DNA of 8,102 bases, taken from Limnohabitans sp. (lineage in GTDB: Bacteria > Pseudomonadota > Gammaproteobacteria > Burkholderiales > Burkholderiaceae_C). How positions within the stretch are numbered: position 1 is the first letter of the stretch; each line of letters begins with the position of its first letter. Shown here piece after piece: positions 1 to 6,991 of the stretch. A program made the position numbers and the translations under genes. The stretch spans positions 1 to 8,102 of the forward strand of contig VEQI01000135.1 of the NCBI GenBank assembly GCA_018883305.1. The letters are read 5' to 3'. The notes under the pieces are model-generated. The model worked only from the letters and a program-made list of their open reading frames with translations, was not told the origin of the DNA and ran no database searches.

Positions 1-98
1 CCAACAACGTGTCACCCAGCACTTCATGACTCCACGCTGCGACGTACCAGCTGTTTTTCAGCCACATGCTCTGTCTCCTGATCTGTCATGGGGTGCAG

Positions 99-119
99 GA
101 TATTCAGCCTGCGAATATC
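99..119. promoter_or_regulatory. Perfect dyad upstream of lysR, candidate LysR/NahR-type autoregulatory site
   Basis: Seen: GATATTC (99-105), a 7-base spacer, then GAATATC (113-119), a perfect 7-bp inverted repeat ending 32 bases before the GTG start of the LysR gene. The core 102-116 (ATTCAGCCTGCGAAT) has the T-N11-A arrangement (T103, A115). It shares 9 of 13 defined positions with the NahR-type consensus as I remember it, ATTCACGCT-NN-TGAT. A -10-like TATCAT at 116-121 overlaps the right arm, so binding here could repress the regulator's own transcription. Its identity as the binding site of the adjacent protein is inference. Confidence 0.55.
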
Positions 120-151
120 ATTCAATAGCATTTACTGCAGGAGAAATATCT

Positions 152-1132
152 GTGAAAACGATATGGCCTCAATTCGACTACAACCTTTTACGCATTCCTC
201 TGGCCCTGGCAGAGACTGGCAATGTCTCCGATGCCGCCGAGATACTGGGCCTCAGTCAGTCAGGACTGAGTACGGCATTGGCACGATTGCGACGAACGCT
301 CAATGACCCGGTTTTTGTGCGCACCCCCAAAGGCATGGTTCCCACCCCGCGATGCGAACGACTGCTCGAATCCGCCAGGGCGGCCATGAACTTAATTCAT
401 GAAGGCGTGTTAGAGCAACCAGCATTTGATCCGGCGACATCAACGGAAGTTTTCAGTCTGGCCATGACCGATGTGGCGGAAATTGTGTTTCTCCCGCGTC
501 TCCTCCAGCATCTCTATTCGGTGGCGCCTGGGACAACCGTCAAAGTGGCCAACCATCCACCTCAAACTGTGCAACAGGCACTCATCGATGGTGATGTGGA
601 CTTGGTGCTGGGTTATTTCCCCGAGTTGAAAGGCACTGGTTTTTTCAAGCAACGTTTCTATACCCACACCTACGCTTGCATTGCCAGGCGTCACCACCCA
701 AATATTCAGGGTAAATTGAATCTCAAAGATTACTTGTCACAAGGTCACGCCATGGTCACTGCACCTGCTCGCTCGCTGATTTCGTTGGAGCGTCATCTGC
801 AACAGCAAGGCATTCACAGACGAGTGGTTTTAAGTACGCCTCACTACTTGAGTCTGCCGGCCATCATTGAGTCAACTGACTTGATTGCGACAGTTCCGCT
901 CGCGGCATGTGCCCGATTTGCGCGTCAAGGCACCCTGCAGTTGCTGCGCACACCGTTCGAACCACCGAGCTTCCCCGTTCAGCAGCACTGGCATCGCCGA
1001 ACGCACCATGAGTTAAAGAACAAATGGCTGCGTGCACAGTTGGCTCAACTGTTTGATGAGTCGCAGGATGAGTGGAAGCAAATCGAAGCTGCGCTGTATG
1101 GGCGAGGGTACCGCGGACAGCGACACCAATAA
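152..1132 (+). CDS. LysR-type transcriptional regulator, NahR/DntR-like (aromatic-responsive)
   Basis: A LysR-family activator/repressor, 326 aa from the GTG at 152. This start was chosen because CAGGAG lies at 138-143, 8 bases ahead, and because the protein then opens where the family does (Q-F-D-Y-N-L-L). The reading frame is open back to an ATG at 26, but those 42 extra residues look unlike a LysR N-terminus. The winged helix-turn-helix lies at about residues 22-48 (SDAAEILGLSQSGLSTALARLRR), followed by the family's DPVFVRTPKGMVPTPR stretch at 52-67. The effector domain from about residue 95 has FSLAMTD, a GFFKQRF segment, ARRHHP and a DLIATVPLA segment, all of which recall NahR, DntR and LinR, regulators that sense salicylate-like or nitroaromatic acids. 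The C-terminus carries about 20 extra polar residues. It is co-directional with the transport/P450 operon that begins 145 bases downstream and is a plausible second regulator of it. Base composition is lower in GC than the transporter genes. The ligand is unknown. Confidence 0.9.
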   Translation: MKTIWPQFDYNLLRIPLALAETGNVSDAAEILGLSQSGLSTALARLRRTLNDPVFVRTPKGMVPTPRCERLLESARAAMNLIHEGVLEQPAFDPATSTEVFSLAMTDVAEIVFLPRLLQHLYSVAPGTTVKVANHPPQTVQQALIDGDVDLVLGYFPELKGTGFFKQRFYTHTYACIARRHHPNIQGKLNLKDYLSQGHAMVTAPARSLISLERHLQQQGIHRRVVLSTPHYLSLPAIIESTDLIATVPLAACARFARQGTLQLLRTPFEPPSFPVQQHWHRRTHHELKNKWLRAQLAQLFDESQDEWKQIEAALYGRGYRGQRHQ

Positions 1133-1190
1133 TTCGACGTCTGGTTGAATGCAACTTCCAACTCACGATACGGCCATCAGGGAAATCACT

Positions 1191-1214
1191 AATTAGTTGA
1201 TTATTCAACTAATT
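1191..1214. promoter_or_regulatory. Perfect 24-bp palindrome, candidate operator (MarR-type)
   Basis: Seen: AATTAGTTGA (1191-1200), spacer TTAT, TCAACTAATT (1205-1214), a perfect 10-bp inverted repeat. Its last two bases are the first two of the TTGACA -35 element at 1213-1218, so a bound dimer should block RNA polymerase. AT-rich palindromes of about this size are typical MarR-family operators, and a MarR gene ends this operon, so autorepression is the simplest reading (inference). The dyad has even symmetry and no T-N11-A pair across its centre, which argues against a LysR protein using the full palindrome. An offset LysR-like box overlapping its right arm is listed separately. It could also act as an RNA hairpin if transcription reads in from lysR. 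Confidence 0.6.
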
Positions 1215-1217
1215 GAC
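1203..1217. promoter_or_regulatory. Possible NahR-type LysR half-site overlapping the operator
   Basis: ATTCAACTAATTGAC keeps the ATTCA start and TGA end of the remembered NahR consensus (8 of 13 defined positions), with a T-N11-A pair at T1204 and A1216. It also forms a small dyad, TCAA-CTAA-TTGA, at 1205-1216. It overlaps both the right arm of the 24-bp palindrome and the -35 element. The match is weaker than at 99-119 and may follow simply from the AT-rich palindrome. Confidence 0.25.
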
Positions 1218-1241
1218 AATGCAACAGGCTAAGCCCAAGAT
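1213..1241 (+). promoter_or_regulatory. Candidate sigma-70 promoter of the transport/P450 operon
   Basis: A perfect -35 hexamer, TTGACA (1213-1218), is followed by a 17-base spacer and a weak -10, CAAGAT (1236-1241), matching 3 of 6 consensus bases including the A at position 2 and the final T. Transcription would start near 1248, leaving about 30 bases of leader with AAGGAGA at 1266-1272 before the ATG at 1278. A strong -35 with a poor -10, overlapped by an operator, suits a regulated promoter. This is prediction only. Confidence 0.5.
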
Positions 1242-1277
1242 TTCGCTGTGTCCAGCCCCATTTACAAGGAGACAAGT

Positions 1278-2453
1278 ATGAAAACGTATCGTCGCCAAGC
1301 CCTCTCTGTCTTGGTCGCGGGTTTGTTGAGCATGGCTGCCCTTTCGGTCCAGGCCCAGGCCGTCAAGGTGGGTATCGTTGGCCCGCTGTCTGGGCCATTC
1401 GCTCACTATGGCACGCTATTCAAACAGGGCGTGGAGGCCTATATTGCCTCACAGGGTGGCAAGCTGGCCGGCAAGGATGTGGAGTTGATTTATCGTGATA
1501 CAGGTGGTCCAAACCCGGGGGGCACCAAATCCTTGGTGCAGGAACTGATCGTCAAGGACAAGGTTGACTACCTCGGTGGCTTTGTCTTCACTCCTAACGC
1601 TATGGCCGTGGCACCCTTGATCCAGCAGGCTCAAGTTCCAACAGTCATTTTCAATGCCGCCACTTCTAGCATCACCGAGAAATCCGAATTCTTCATTCGC
1701 ACCTCCTACACGTTGTGGCAAGTCACGGTGCCGCTGGCGCAGTGGGCGGTCAAGCAGAACATCAAGAAAGTGGTCACGGCCGTCACCGATTACGGACCCG
1801 GCGTCGATGCCGAGAACTCGTTCAAGAGCGAGTTCACCAAACAGGGTGGCACGGTGGTGGAGACCATCCGCATGCCCATCGCCACAACCGACTTTGCGCC
1901 CTTCGTGCAACGCATCAAGGCATCGGGCGCACAAGCTGTGTATACCTTCCTGCCGGGTGGGCCACCCAATCTGGGCTTCGTCAAGGCCTACAACGAAAAC
2001 GGGCTGCAGAAGGCCGGCATCCAGTTCATGGGCACCGCTGAGATGGACGAGTTCGATCTGCAGAAATTCGGTGACGCCGCCCTGGGCCTGACCACGTCGT
2101 TCCACTACTCGGCGGCGCACGATTCCAAAGAGAACAAAAAGTTCATCGAGGAACTGCGCAAGCGCTCGCCCGATGCCATCGCCAATTACGCGTCGGTGGG
2201 CGCTTATGACGGCATGTACGTGATCCACAAGATGATTGAGGCTACCGGTGGACAAAAAGATGGCCTCAAGGCCATTGCAGCCGCTAGAGCATTGAAGTGG
2301 GAGAGCCCGCGTGGCCCGGTGTCGATCGATCCCAAGACCCGCCACATCACGCAAAACGTCTACCTACGCAAGGTGGAGAAAGCGGGCGCCACACTCGTCA
2401 ACAAAGAAGTGAGCAACTTCGGTCCGCAGGGGGACTACGGGATCGACAAGTAA
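1278..2453 (+). CDS. Periplasmic substrate-binding protein of a Liv-type ABC importer
   Basis: A type I periplasmic binding protein (LivJ/LivK-like, Peripla_BP_6 family), 391 aa, which would deliver the ligand to the LivHM channel. The ATG at 1278 was chosen over an in-frame GTG at 1248 because AAGGAGA sits 5 bases ahead of it and it opens directly with a signal peptide: basic residues K2, R5 and R6, a hydrophobic run at 8-24, and an AQA cleavage site after A28. The mature protein starts V-K-V-G-I-V-G-P-L-S-G (29-39), the usual first strand and ligand-loop of the family, and carries DTGGPNPGGT at 74-83. Length is normal. Since the operon continues into an aromatic-acid P450, the ligand is more likely an aromatic carboxylate than leucine. 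Related Liv-type binding proteins for benzoate-like and coumarate-like acids are known in Rhodopseudomonas. The ligand is inferred from context only. It is the first gene of the operon, 25 bases before livH. Confidence 0.93.
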   Translation: MKTYRRQALSVLVAGLLSMAALSVQAQAVKVGIVGPLSGPFAHYGTLFKQGVEAYIASQGGKLAGKDVELIYRDTGGPNPGGTKSLVQELIVKDKVDYLGGFVFTPNAMAVAPLIQQAQVPTVIFNAATSSITEKSEFFIRTSYTLWQVTVPLAQWAVKQNIKKVVTAVTDYGPGVDAENSFKSEFTKQGGTVVETIRMPIATTDFAPFVQRIKASGAQAVYTFLPGGPPNLGFVKAYNENGLQKAGIQFMGTAEMDEFDLQKFGDAALGLTTSFHYSAAHDSKENKKFIEELRKRSPDAIANYASVGAYDGMYVIHKMIEATGGQKDGLKAIAAARALKWESPRGPVSIDPKTRHITQNVYLRKVEKAGATLVNKEVSNFGPQGDYGIDK

Positions 2454-2478
2454 TCCCGGCAGAGCCGAGGGATCGCGC

Positions 2479-3336
2479 ATGACGGCGTTGCTGAATGTGG
2501 CCCTGGATGGCACCGCCTATGGCATGGTGCTGTTCATCATTGCCGTCGGCATGTCGCTCACCCTGGGGCTGATGCGGTTTGTGAACCTCAGCCATGGCGC
2601 CTTCGCCATGCTGGGGGGATACGCCACCGCCTTGCTGATCCGCGAGGCCGGGTGGGGTTTTTGGTCGGCTTTTCTGGTGGCGGTGCTGGCCACGGCGCTG
2701 GTGGGGGGAGTGCTGGAGGCATTGGTGTTGCGACATTTGTACGGCCGCACGCAACTGGATCAGGTACTGTTCACCATTGGCCTGAGCTTTTTCATGATCG
2801 CGGCCACCAACGCTTTGGCGGGGCCGCAAGTTCAACTCATCGCCTTGCCGGAGTGGCTGGCGCGGCCGGTGGATCTGGGCTTCAGAACTTTGCCGGGGCA
2901 GCGCCTGCTGGTGATTGGCATGGGCGCCGCGCTCGCGCTGGTGTTGGGGCTGGGGTTGAGTCGTACACGCTTTGGCATTTGGTTGCGGGCTGCCGTGGAC
3001 CACGCGTCCACCGCGGCGACGCTGGGGATTCCCATTCGCCGCGTGCAGTGCCTCAGCTTTGCCATGGGGGCAGGGCTGGCGGCCGTCGGGGGTGTTCTGG
3101 GTGCCGAGTTGATGCCCCTGGAGCCGTACTACGCGTTGAAGTATCTGGTGCTGGTGCTGGTGGTGGTGGCCGTGGGCGGCATGGGCAGTATTGCAGGCTC
3201 GCTGGTCGCGGCGCTAGCTTTGGGCTGGGTGGAAACTGCCAGCAAATATTTTTTCTCGGACTGGGGCAGCACCTTCTTCTTCCTAGCCATGGCCGTGCTG
3301 CTGGCCTGGCGGCCTGAGGGCTTGCTCAAGCGATGA
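2479..3336 (+). CDS. livH: Liv-type ABC transporter permease (LivH)
   Basis: An inner-membrane permease of the branched-chain amino acid/hydrophobic acid transport family, 285 aa, a usual LivH length. Almost the whole chain is hydrophobic, with about eight membrane segments. Family marks are N-L-S-H-G-A-F-A-M-L-G-G-Y (36-48), the cytoplasmic coupling loop around RFGIWLRAAVDHASTAATLGI (164-184) and the glycine-rich GGMGSIAGS (233-241). GAGG at 2467-2470 precedes the ATG at 2479. Its stop overlaps the next start by four bases (ATGA, 3333-3336), so translation is probably coupled. It pairs with LivM to form the channel. The name gives the family; the cargo is probably an aromatic acid here. The gene is very GC-rich (44 of 60 bases at 3061-3120). 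Confidence 0.93.
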   Translation: MTALLNVALDGTAYGMVLFIIAVGMSLTLGLMRFVNLSHGAFAMLGGYATALLIREAGWGFWSAFLVAVLATALVGGVLEALVLRHLYGRTQLDQVLFTIGLSFFMIAATNALAGPQVQLIALPEWLARPVDLGFRTLPGQRLLVIGMGAALALVLGLGLSRTRFGIWLRAAVDHASTAATLGIPIRRVQCLSFAMGAGLAAVGGVLGAELMPLEPYYALKYLVLVLVVVAVGGMGSIAGSLVAALALGWVETASKYFFSDWGSTFFFLAMAVLLAWRPEGLLKR

Positions 3337-4310
3337 CGGACATGCCTTCTACATCGATAGCCCCCAAGTGCGCACCTGCCTGGCGTGCCCCCCTGATCGT
3401 GGCGCTGCTGGGGCTGGCCTGGTTTTGGCTGCTGCCGGACCAGCTTGGCTTGCTGACACGATTGGCCTTCACCGCCTTGCTGGTTCTCTCGCTCGATCTG
3501 GTAGTGGGCGTGGCGGGCCTGGCCACACTGGGGCATGCCGCCATCTTCGGGGTGGGCGCTTATGCGGCAGGTATCTTCGCCTTGCGCGTCAGCACGGATC
3601 CTTTGCTGGGACTGGGTGTGGGGCTGCTCGCTGGGGGGGCGATCGCCTGCCTCTCGGGGCTGTTTCTATTGCGCTATCAGGGCTTCACCTTTTTGATGCT
3701 CACCGTGGCGGTGGCGCAGATCATCCAGAACCTGGCTAACAAATTTCGCGACTGGACGGGCGGTGATGATGGCTTGAGCGGGTTTGCCATGTCGCCGGTG
3801 CTGGGCCGATTCGCTTTTGACCTGGAGGGTAAGACTGCCGCCTTGTATGCCCTGGCCGTGCTGGTGCTGGGGTATTACGTGGCGCGCCGGGTGGTGGATT
3901 CGCCGTTCGGCCTGGCGGTGCGGGGCATCCATGAAAACCGCGCTCGCATGGCGGCGCTGGGCACGCCGGTCTATCGGCGCTTGCTGGTGTTGTACACCTT
4001 GGCCGGGATGCTTGCTGGAGTGGCTGGCGCCGTCAACACCCAGACCAATGCCATCGTGGGTCTCGACAGCCTGAGTTTTTCTTTGTCGGCTGAAACCCTG
4101 GTGATGCTGATCCTGGGTGGTGCCGGGCGACTGCACGGTGCGCTGATAGGCGCCGTGATTTTCACGGTGTTGCATCACACGGCGGCTTCCATCAACCCCT
4201 ATCACTGGCTGTTTGTCATCGGACTGGCCCTCATGCTGGTGGTGCTAGCACCACCGGGACCCTGGTTGCGCCGACTGCTGGGTCGCTCCCGCCCAGGAGC
4301 CTCCTCATGA
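3333..4310 (+). CDS. livM: Liv-type ABC transporter permease (LivM)
   Basis: The second membrane subunit of the importer, 325 aa, within the normal LivM range. After a short polar N-terminus (about 18 residues) it is strongly hydrophobic. Characteristic stretches are GLATLGHAAIFGVGAYAAG (62-80), TGGDDGLSG (132-140), the cytoplasmic coupling loop RGIHENRARMAALG (187-200) and LGGAGRLHGALIGA (251-264). It starts inside the stop of livH (ATGA overlap) and its own stop overlaps livG the same way. An alternative ATG at 3342 would remove only three residues and lose the overlap, so I kept 3333. It forms the heterodimeric channel with LivH. Confidence 0.93.
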   Translation: MTDMPSTSIAPKCAPAWRAPLIVALLGLAWFWLLPDQLGLLTRLAFTALLVLSLDLVVGVAGLATLGHAAIFGVGAYAAGIFALRVSTDPLLGLGVGLLAGGAIACLSGLFLLRYQGFTFLMLTVAVAQIIQNLANKFRDWTGGDDGLSGFAMSPVLGRFAFDLEGKTAALYALAVLVLGYYVARRVVDSPFGLAVRGIHENRARMAALGTPVYRRLLVLYTLAGMLAGVAGAVNTQTNAIVGLDSLSFSLSAETLVMLILGGAGRLHGALIGAVIFTVLHHTAASINPYHWLFVIGLALMLVVLAPPGPWLRRLLGRSRPGASS

Positions 4311-5056
4311 GCGCGCCCGTGTTCAGCATCGAGCGACTGGACAAGCACTTCGGTGGCTTGCATGTGACGCAAGGGGTGTCGCTGGCCTTGCACACAGGCG
4401 AGCGTGTGGCCTTGATCGGACCCAATGGGGCGGGTAAGACCACGCTGATCAACCTGATAAGTGGCGTGCTGCGGCCCGATGCCGGGCGTGTGCAACTGCA
4501 TGGCGAGGACGTCACGCATCAAAGTCAGGCTGCGCGGGTCCGCGCAGGGCTGGTGAGAACGTTTCAGTTGACGACGCTGGCGCAGCACCTGCCGGTGCAA
4601 CGACAGATCGAGCTGGCCTTGTTCGAGCGTGAGGGGTTGACCTCGCGCCTGTGGAAGTCGATGGACACTTATCCCGCGTTGACACAGGAAGCCCTGGCTA
4701 TCCTGGAGGCACTGGGGCTGCTGGCGTTCGCGGGTTTGCCCACCGAGGCGCTGGCCTATGGCGAGCAGCGTCTGGTGGAAATGGGACTGGCCCTGGCGCT
4801 CAAGCCCAAGGTGTTGTTGCTGGATGAACCGATGGCGGGTGTGCCGAAGGCTGAGGGCGTACGTATCCTGTCGGCACTGCGGACCTTGTCTGAAGACCTC
4901 GCCGTGCTCATCATCGAGCACGACATGGACCTGGTGTTCAGCTTTGCCCAGCGCATCATCGTGCTGGCCGAAGGCGCTGTGCTGGCCCAAGGCACGCCGG
5001 ACGAGATCCGTGCCAACCCCCTAGTGCGCGCCGCTTACCTGGGGAACGAGGAATGA
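4307..5056 (+). CDS. livG: ABC transporter ATPase (LivG)
   Basis: One of two cytoplasmic ATPases powering the importer, 249 aa. Walker A is GPNGAGKTT (38-46), Q-loop Q87, Walker B VLLLDEP (169-175) and the H-loop histidine is H205 (I-E-H-D). The signature motif is the LivG-type variant L-A-Y-G-E-Q-R (149-155) rather than LSGGQ, which is normal for this subunit. The C-terminal NPLVRAAYLG (237-246) is also typical of Liv ATPases. CAGGAG at 4294-4299 precedes the ATG, which overlaps the livM stop. All catalytic elements are intact, so the protein should be functional. It works as a heterodimer with LivF. Confidence 0.95.
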   Translation: MSAPVFSIERLDKHFGGLHVTQGVSLALHTGERVALIGPNGAGKTTLINLISGVLRPDAGRVQLHGEDVTHQSQAARVRAGLVRTFQLTTLAQHLPVQRQIELALFEREGLTSRLWKSMDTYPALTQEALAILEALGLLAFAGLPTEALAYGEQRLVEMGLALALKPKVLLLDEPMAGVPKAEGVRILSALRTLSEDLAVLIIEHDMDLVFSFAQRIIVLAEGAVLAQGTPDEIRANPLVRAAYLGNEE

Positions 5057-5763
5057 CCGCGCTGCTACAACTGGAACAGGTGGTGGCAGGCTACGGGCCG
5101 GTGACGGTGCTGAACGGCCTGGATTTTTCCATGGCCGAGCGGGACCACCTCGCCATCATTGGGCGCAACGGCGTGGGCAAGACCACCACGCTCAAGGCCA
5201 TCATGGGTCTGGCCCGAGTGCATTCGGGCCGCATTCTTTTCCAGGGACAGGATCTGCAGGGCCTGTCTCCGAATGAACGAGCGGGACTGGGGTTGGGCTA
5301 CGTGCCGCAAACGCGAGACATCTTTCCCTCGTTAACAGTGGAAGAGAACCTCATCGCAGGGTTGAAATCGCGTCCCATCACTGCGCTGGATGAGGCCTAT
5401 GACATGTTTCCGCGCCTGCTTGAACGTCGCCACAACGGTGGCAGAGAACTCTCCGGTGGCGAGCAGCAGATGTTGTCCGTGGCGCGAGCGCTCTTGGGGC
5501 AACCCAAATTGCTTCTTTTGGATGAGCCGCTGGAGGGCCTGGCACCCATCATCCGGCAGTTGCTGTTGCAGGCCATCTCGCGCATGGTGCGCGAACTCGA
5601 CATTGCCGTCGTCATGGTGGAACAACAAGTCAAGGAGGCACTGGTCCATACCGGGCGGGCGCTCATCCTGGATCACGGTGCGATTGTGTATTCGGGCGAT
5701 TCGTCCGAATTGCTTGCTGATTCAGTCACTCTCGATCGCCATGTGGGTATGGCGGTGCATTGA
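5053..5763 (+). CDS. livF: ABC transporter ATPase (LivF)
   Basis: The second ATPase of the importer, 236 aa, the usual LivF length. Walker A is GRNGVGKTT (37-45), Q-loop Q86 (Y-V-P-Q), signature LSGGE (133-137), Walker B LLLLDEP (153-159). The H-loop position is Q191 (V-E-Q-Q), which is the normal LivF state and not a defect. The start overlaps the livG stop by four bases. The stop at 5761-5763 lies 17 bases before the P450 gene, in a gap that carries only the P450's ribosome binding site, with no terminator, so transcription should continue into the P450. Confidence 0.95.
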   Translation: MTALLQLEQVVAGYGPVTVLNGLDFSMAERDHLAIIGRNGVGKTTTLKAIMGLARVHSGRILFQGQDLQGLSPNERAGLGLGYVPQTRDIFPSLTVEENLIAGLKSRPITALDEAYDMFPRLLERRHNGGRELSGGEQQMLSVARALLGQPKLLLLDEPLEGLAPIIRQLLLQAISRMVRELDIAVVMVEQQVKEALVHTGRALILDHGAIVYSGDSSELLADSVTLDRHVGMAVH

Positions 5764-5780
5764 AGTTATAAGGAGTAGTC

Positions 5781-6968
5781 ATGACTCAAATCCCCGAACT
5801 CGACGTCGATCCCTACGCGCCCGAGAACCTGCTCAACCCTTACCCCATGCACGAGTTGATGCGTGAAACCGGGCCGCTGGTCAAGCTCAAGAATTACCCG
5901 GTGTACGCATGCGCACGACACCAAGAAGTGCAACATGTGTTGAGTGACTATGAAAATTTCATTTCCAGTGCAGGGGTGGGGCTGACAAACTTTAACCTGG
6001 AAACACCGTTCCGGCCCAAGAGCTTGATTCTGGAAGCCGACCCACCCCAACACACACAGATGCGCACTATTCTTTCTCGCATCTTGAGTCCTAGAGCAGT
6101 AGCTCAGATCCGGGAGTCGTTTGCTGCTGTGGCTGAAGAAATGGTGGATCGCTGCGTTGAAAAAGGAGACATTGACGGTATTCACGATCTGGCGCAACCT
6201 TACCCACTCAAAGTCTTCCCAGATGCAGTTGGGCTGGACGATGAAGGTCGTGAAAATTTGTTGCTGTACGGTGACATGGTTTTTAATTCCATGGGACCGC
6301 GAAATGAATTGCTGGCTAAAAGCACCGAACGCATGATTCCAGTGACCCAGTGGATCATGGACCATTGTGGACGCGACATGCTGCGCCCCGGGGGCTTTGG
6401 CGACCAAATCTACCAGGCGGCCGATGCTGGCGAGATCGATGTGAAGCAGGCGGCTATGTTGGTGCGCTCATTTCTCTCAGCGGGCGTGGATACCACAATC
6501 AATGGTCTGGGAAATGCCCTCTTCAGTCTGGCGCACCACCCCGAACAGTTCGCCAAACTGCATGCCGATCCGGCTAAGGCGCGGTCCGCCTTCGAGGAGT
6601 CCTTACGCTATGAGTCTACGGCGCAAACCTTCTTTCGCACGACCAATAAAACATGCGATGTGGCCGGACACGTCATTCCTGAGAACACGAAGGTGCTATG
6701 CATGCTGGCTTCAGCTAATCGAGATCCGCGTAAATGGGAAAACCCTGAGAAATTTGACATCGAACGCCGCGCAAGTGGTCATATGGCATTCGGCACGGGT
6801 ATCCACGGTTGTGTGGGGCAGGTGGTGGCACGAATCGAGGGGGAGTTGGTGCTTTCCGCTATTGCCCGAAAGGTCAAGCGCATTGAGGTAACTGGTCAAC
6901 ACACCCGCCGACTAAATAACACATTGCGGGCTCTGGATACGCTGCCTTTGCGTTTTGTGCCTGCCTGA
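5781..6968 (+). CDS. Cytochrome P450, CYP199A-type (para-substituted benzoate oxidase)
   Basis: A soluble bacterial class I P450, 395 aa, with AAGGAG at 5770-5775, 5 bases before the ATG. It aligns without gaps in the motif regions, at a constant offset of 14, with my memory of CYP199A4 from Rhodopseudomonas palustris, which O-demethylates 4-methoxybenzoate. Seen motifs: I-helix A-G-V-D-T-T (234-239) with the acid-alcohol pair D237/T238, ExxR E273/R276, heme loop F-G-T-G-I-H-G-C-V-G (337-346) with ligand C344. The residues that hold the substrate carboxylate in CYP199A4 (R92, S95, R243, S244) are all present as R78, S81, R229 and S230. F182, L98 and F298 are kept (F168, L84, F284), but F185 is M171 and V295 is A281, so the para pocket differs. 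Likely reaction: O-demethylation or hydroxylation of a 4-substituted benzoic acid. The exact substrate is inferred. The gene is less GC-rich than the transporter genes (27 of 60 bases at 6241-6300). Confidence 0.92.
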   Translation: MTQIPELDVDPYAPENLLNPYPMHELMRETGPLVKLKNYPVYACARHQEVQHVLSDYENFISSAGVGLTNFNLETPFRPKSLILEADPPQHTQMRTILSRILSPRAVAQIRESFAAVAEEMVDRCVEKGDIDGIHDLAQPYPLKVFPDAVGLDDEGRENLLLYGDMVFNSMGPRNELLAKSTERMIPVTQWIMDHCGRDMLRPGGFGDQIYQAADAGEIDVKQAAMLVRSFLSAGVDTTINGLGNALFSLAHHPEQFAKLHADPAKARSAFEESLRYESTAQTFFRTTNKTCDVAGHVIPENTKVLCMLASANRDPRKWENPEKFDIERRASGHMAFGTGIHGCVGQVVARIEGELVLSAIARKVKRIEVTGQHTRRLNNTLRALDTLPLRFVPA

Positions 6969-6991
6969 TTTAAAGATTCAAGAGCCAGATC

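Noticed and set aside
26..151. N-terminal extension of the LysR protein from the ATG at 26
   Set aside because: The 42 residues do not resemble any LysR N-terminus, the ATG at 26 has no ribosome binding site, and the GTG at 152 has one and places the helix-turn-helix at its normal position.
1144..1155. GTTG-AATG-CAAC as a second copy of the operator
   Set aside because: The arms are only 4 bp and the spacing differs from the main palindrome (4 rather than 6 bases between GTTG and CAAC), so chance is likely.
1248..1277. GTG start ten codons upstream for the binding protein
   Set aside because: It would put polar residues ahead of a clean signal peptide, and the strong AAGGAGA is positioned for the ATG at 1278. 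The GTG also falls near the predicted transcription start.
1449..2354. A 301-codon open frame on the minus strand
   Set aside because: It lies wholly opposite the binding-protein gene, whose + strand product has a signal peptide, a strong ribosome binding site and family motifs. The minus-strand protein shows no recognisable domain and is a shadow of a GC-rich gene.
4202..4990. A 262-codon open frame on the minus strand
   Set aside because: It is opposite livG, which has complete Walker A, signature, Walker B and H-loop motifs. The minus-strand product is rich in Q, H and R and has no domain.
5053..5763. Loss of the H-loop histidine in LivF (Q191)
   Set aside because: Glutamine at this position is usual in LivF proteins, so it is not a sign of an inactive ATPase.
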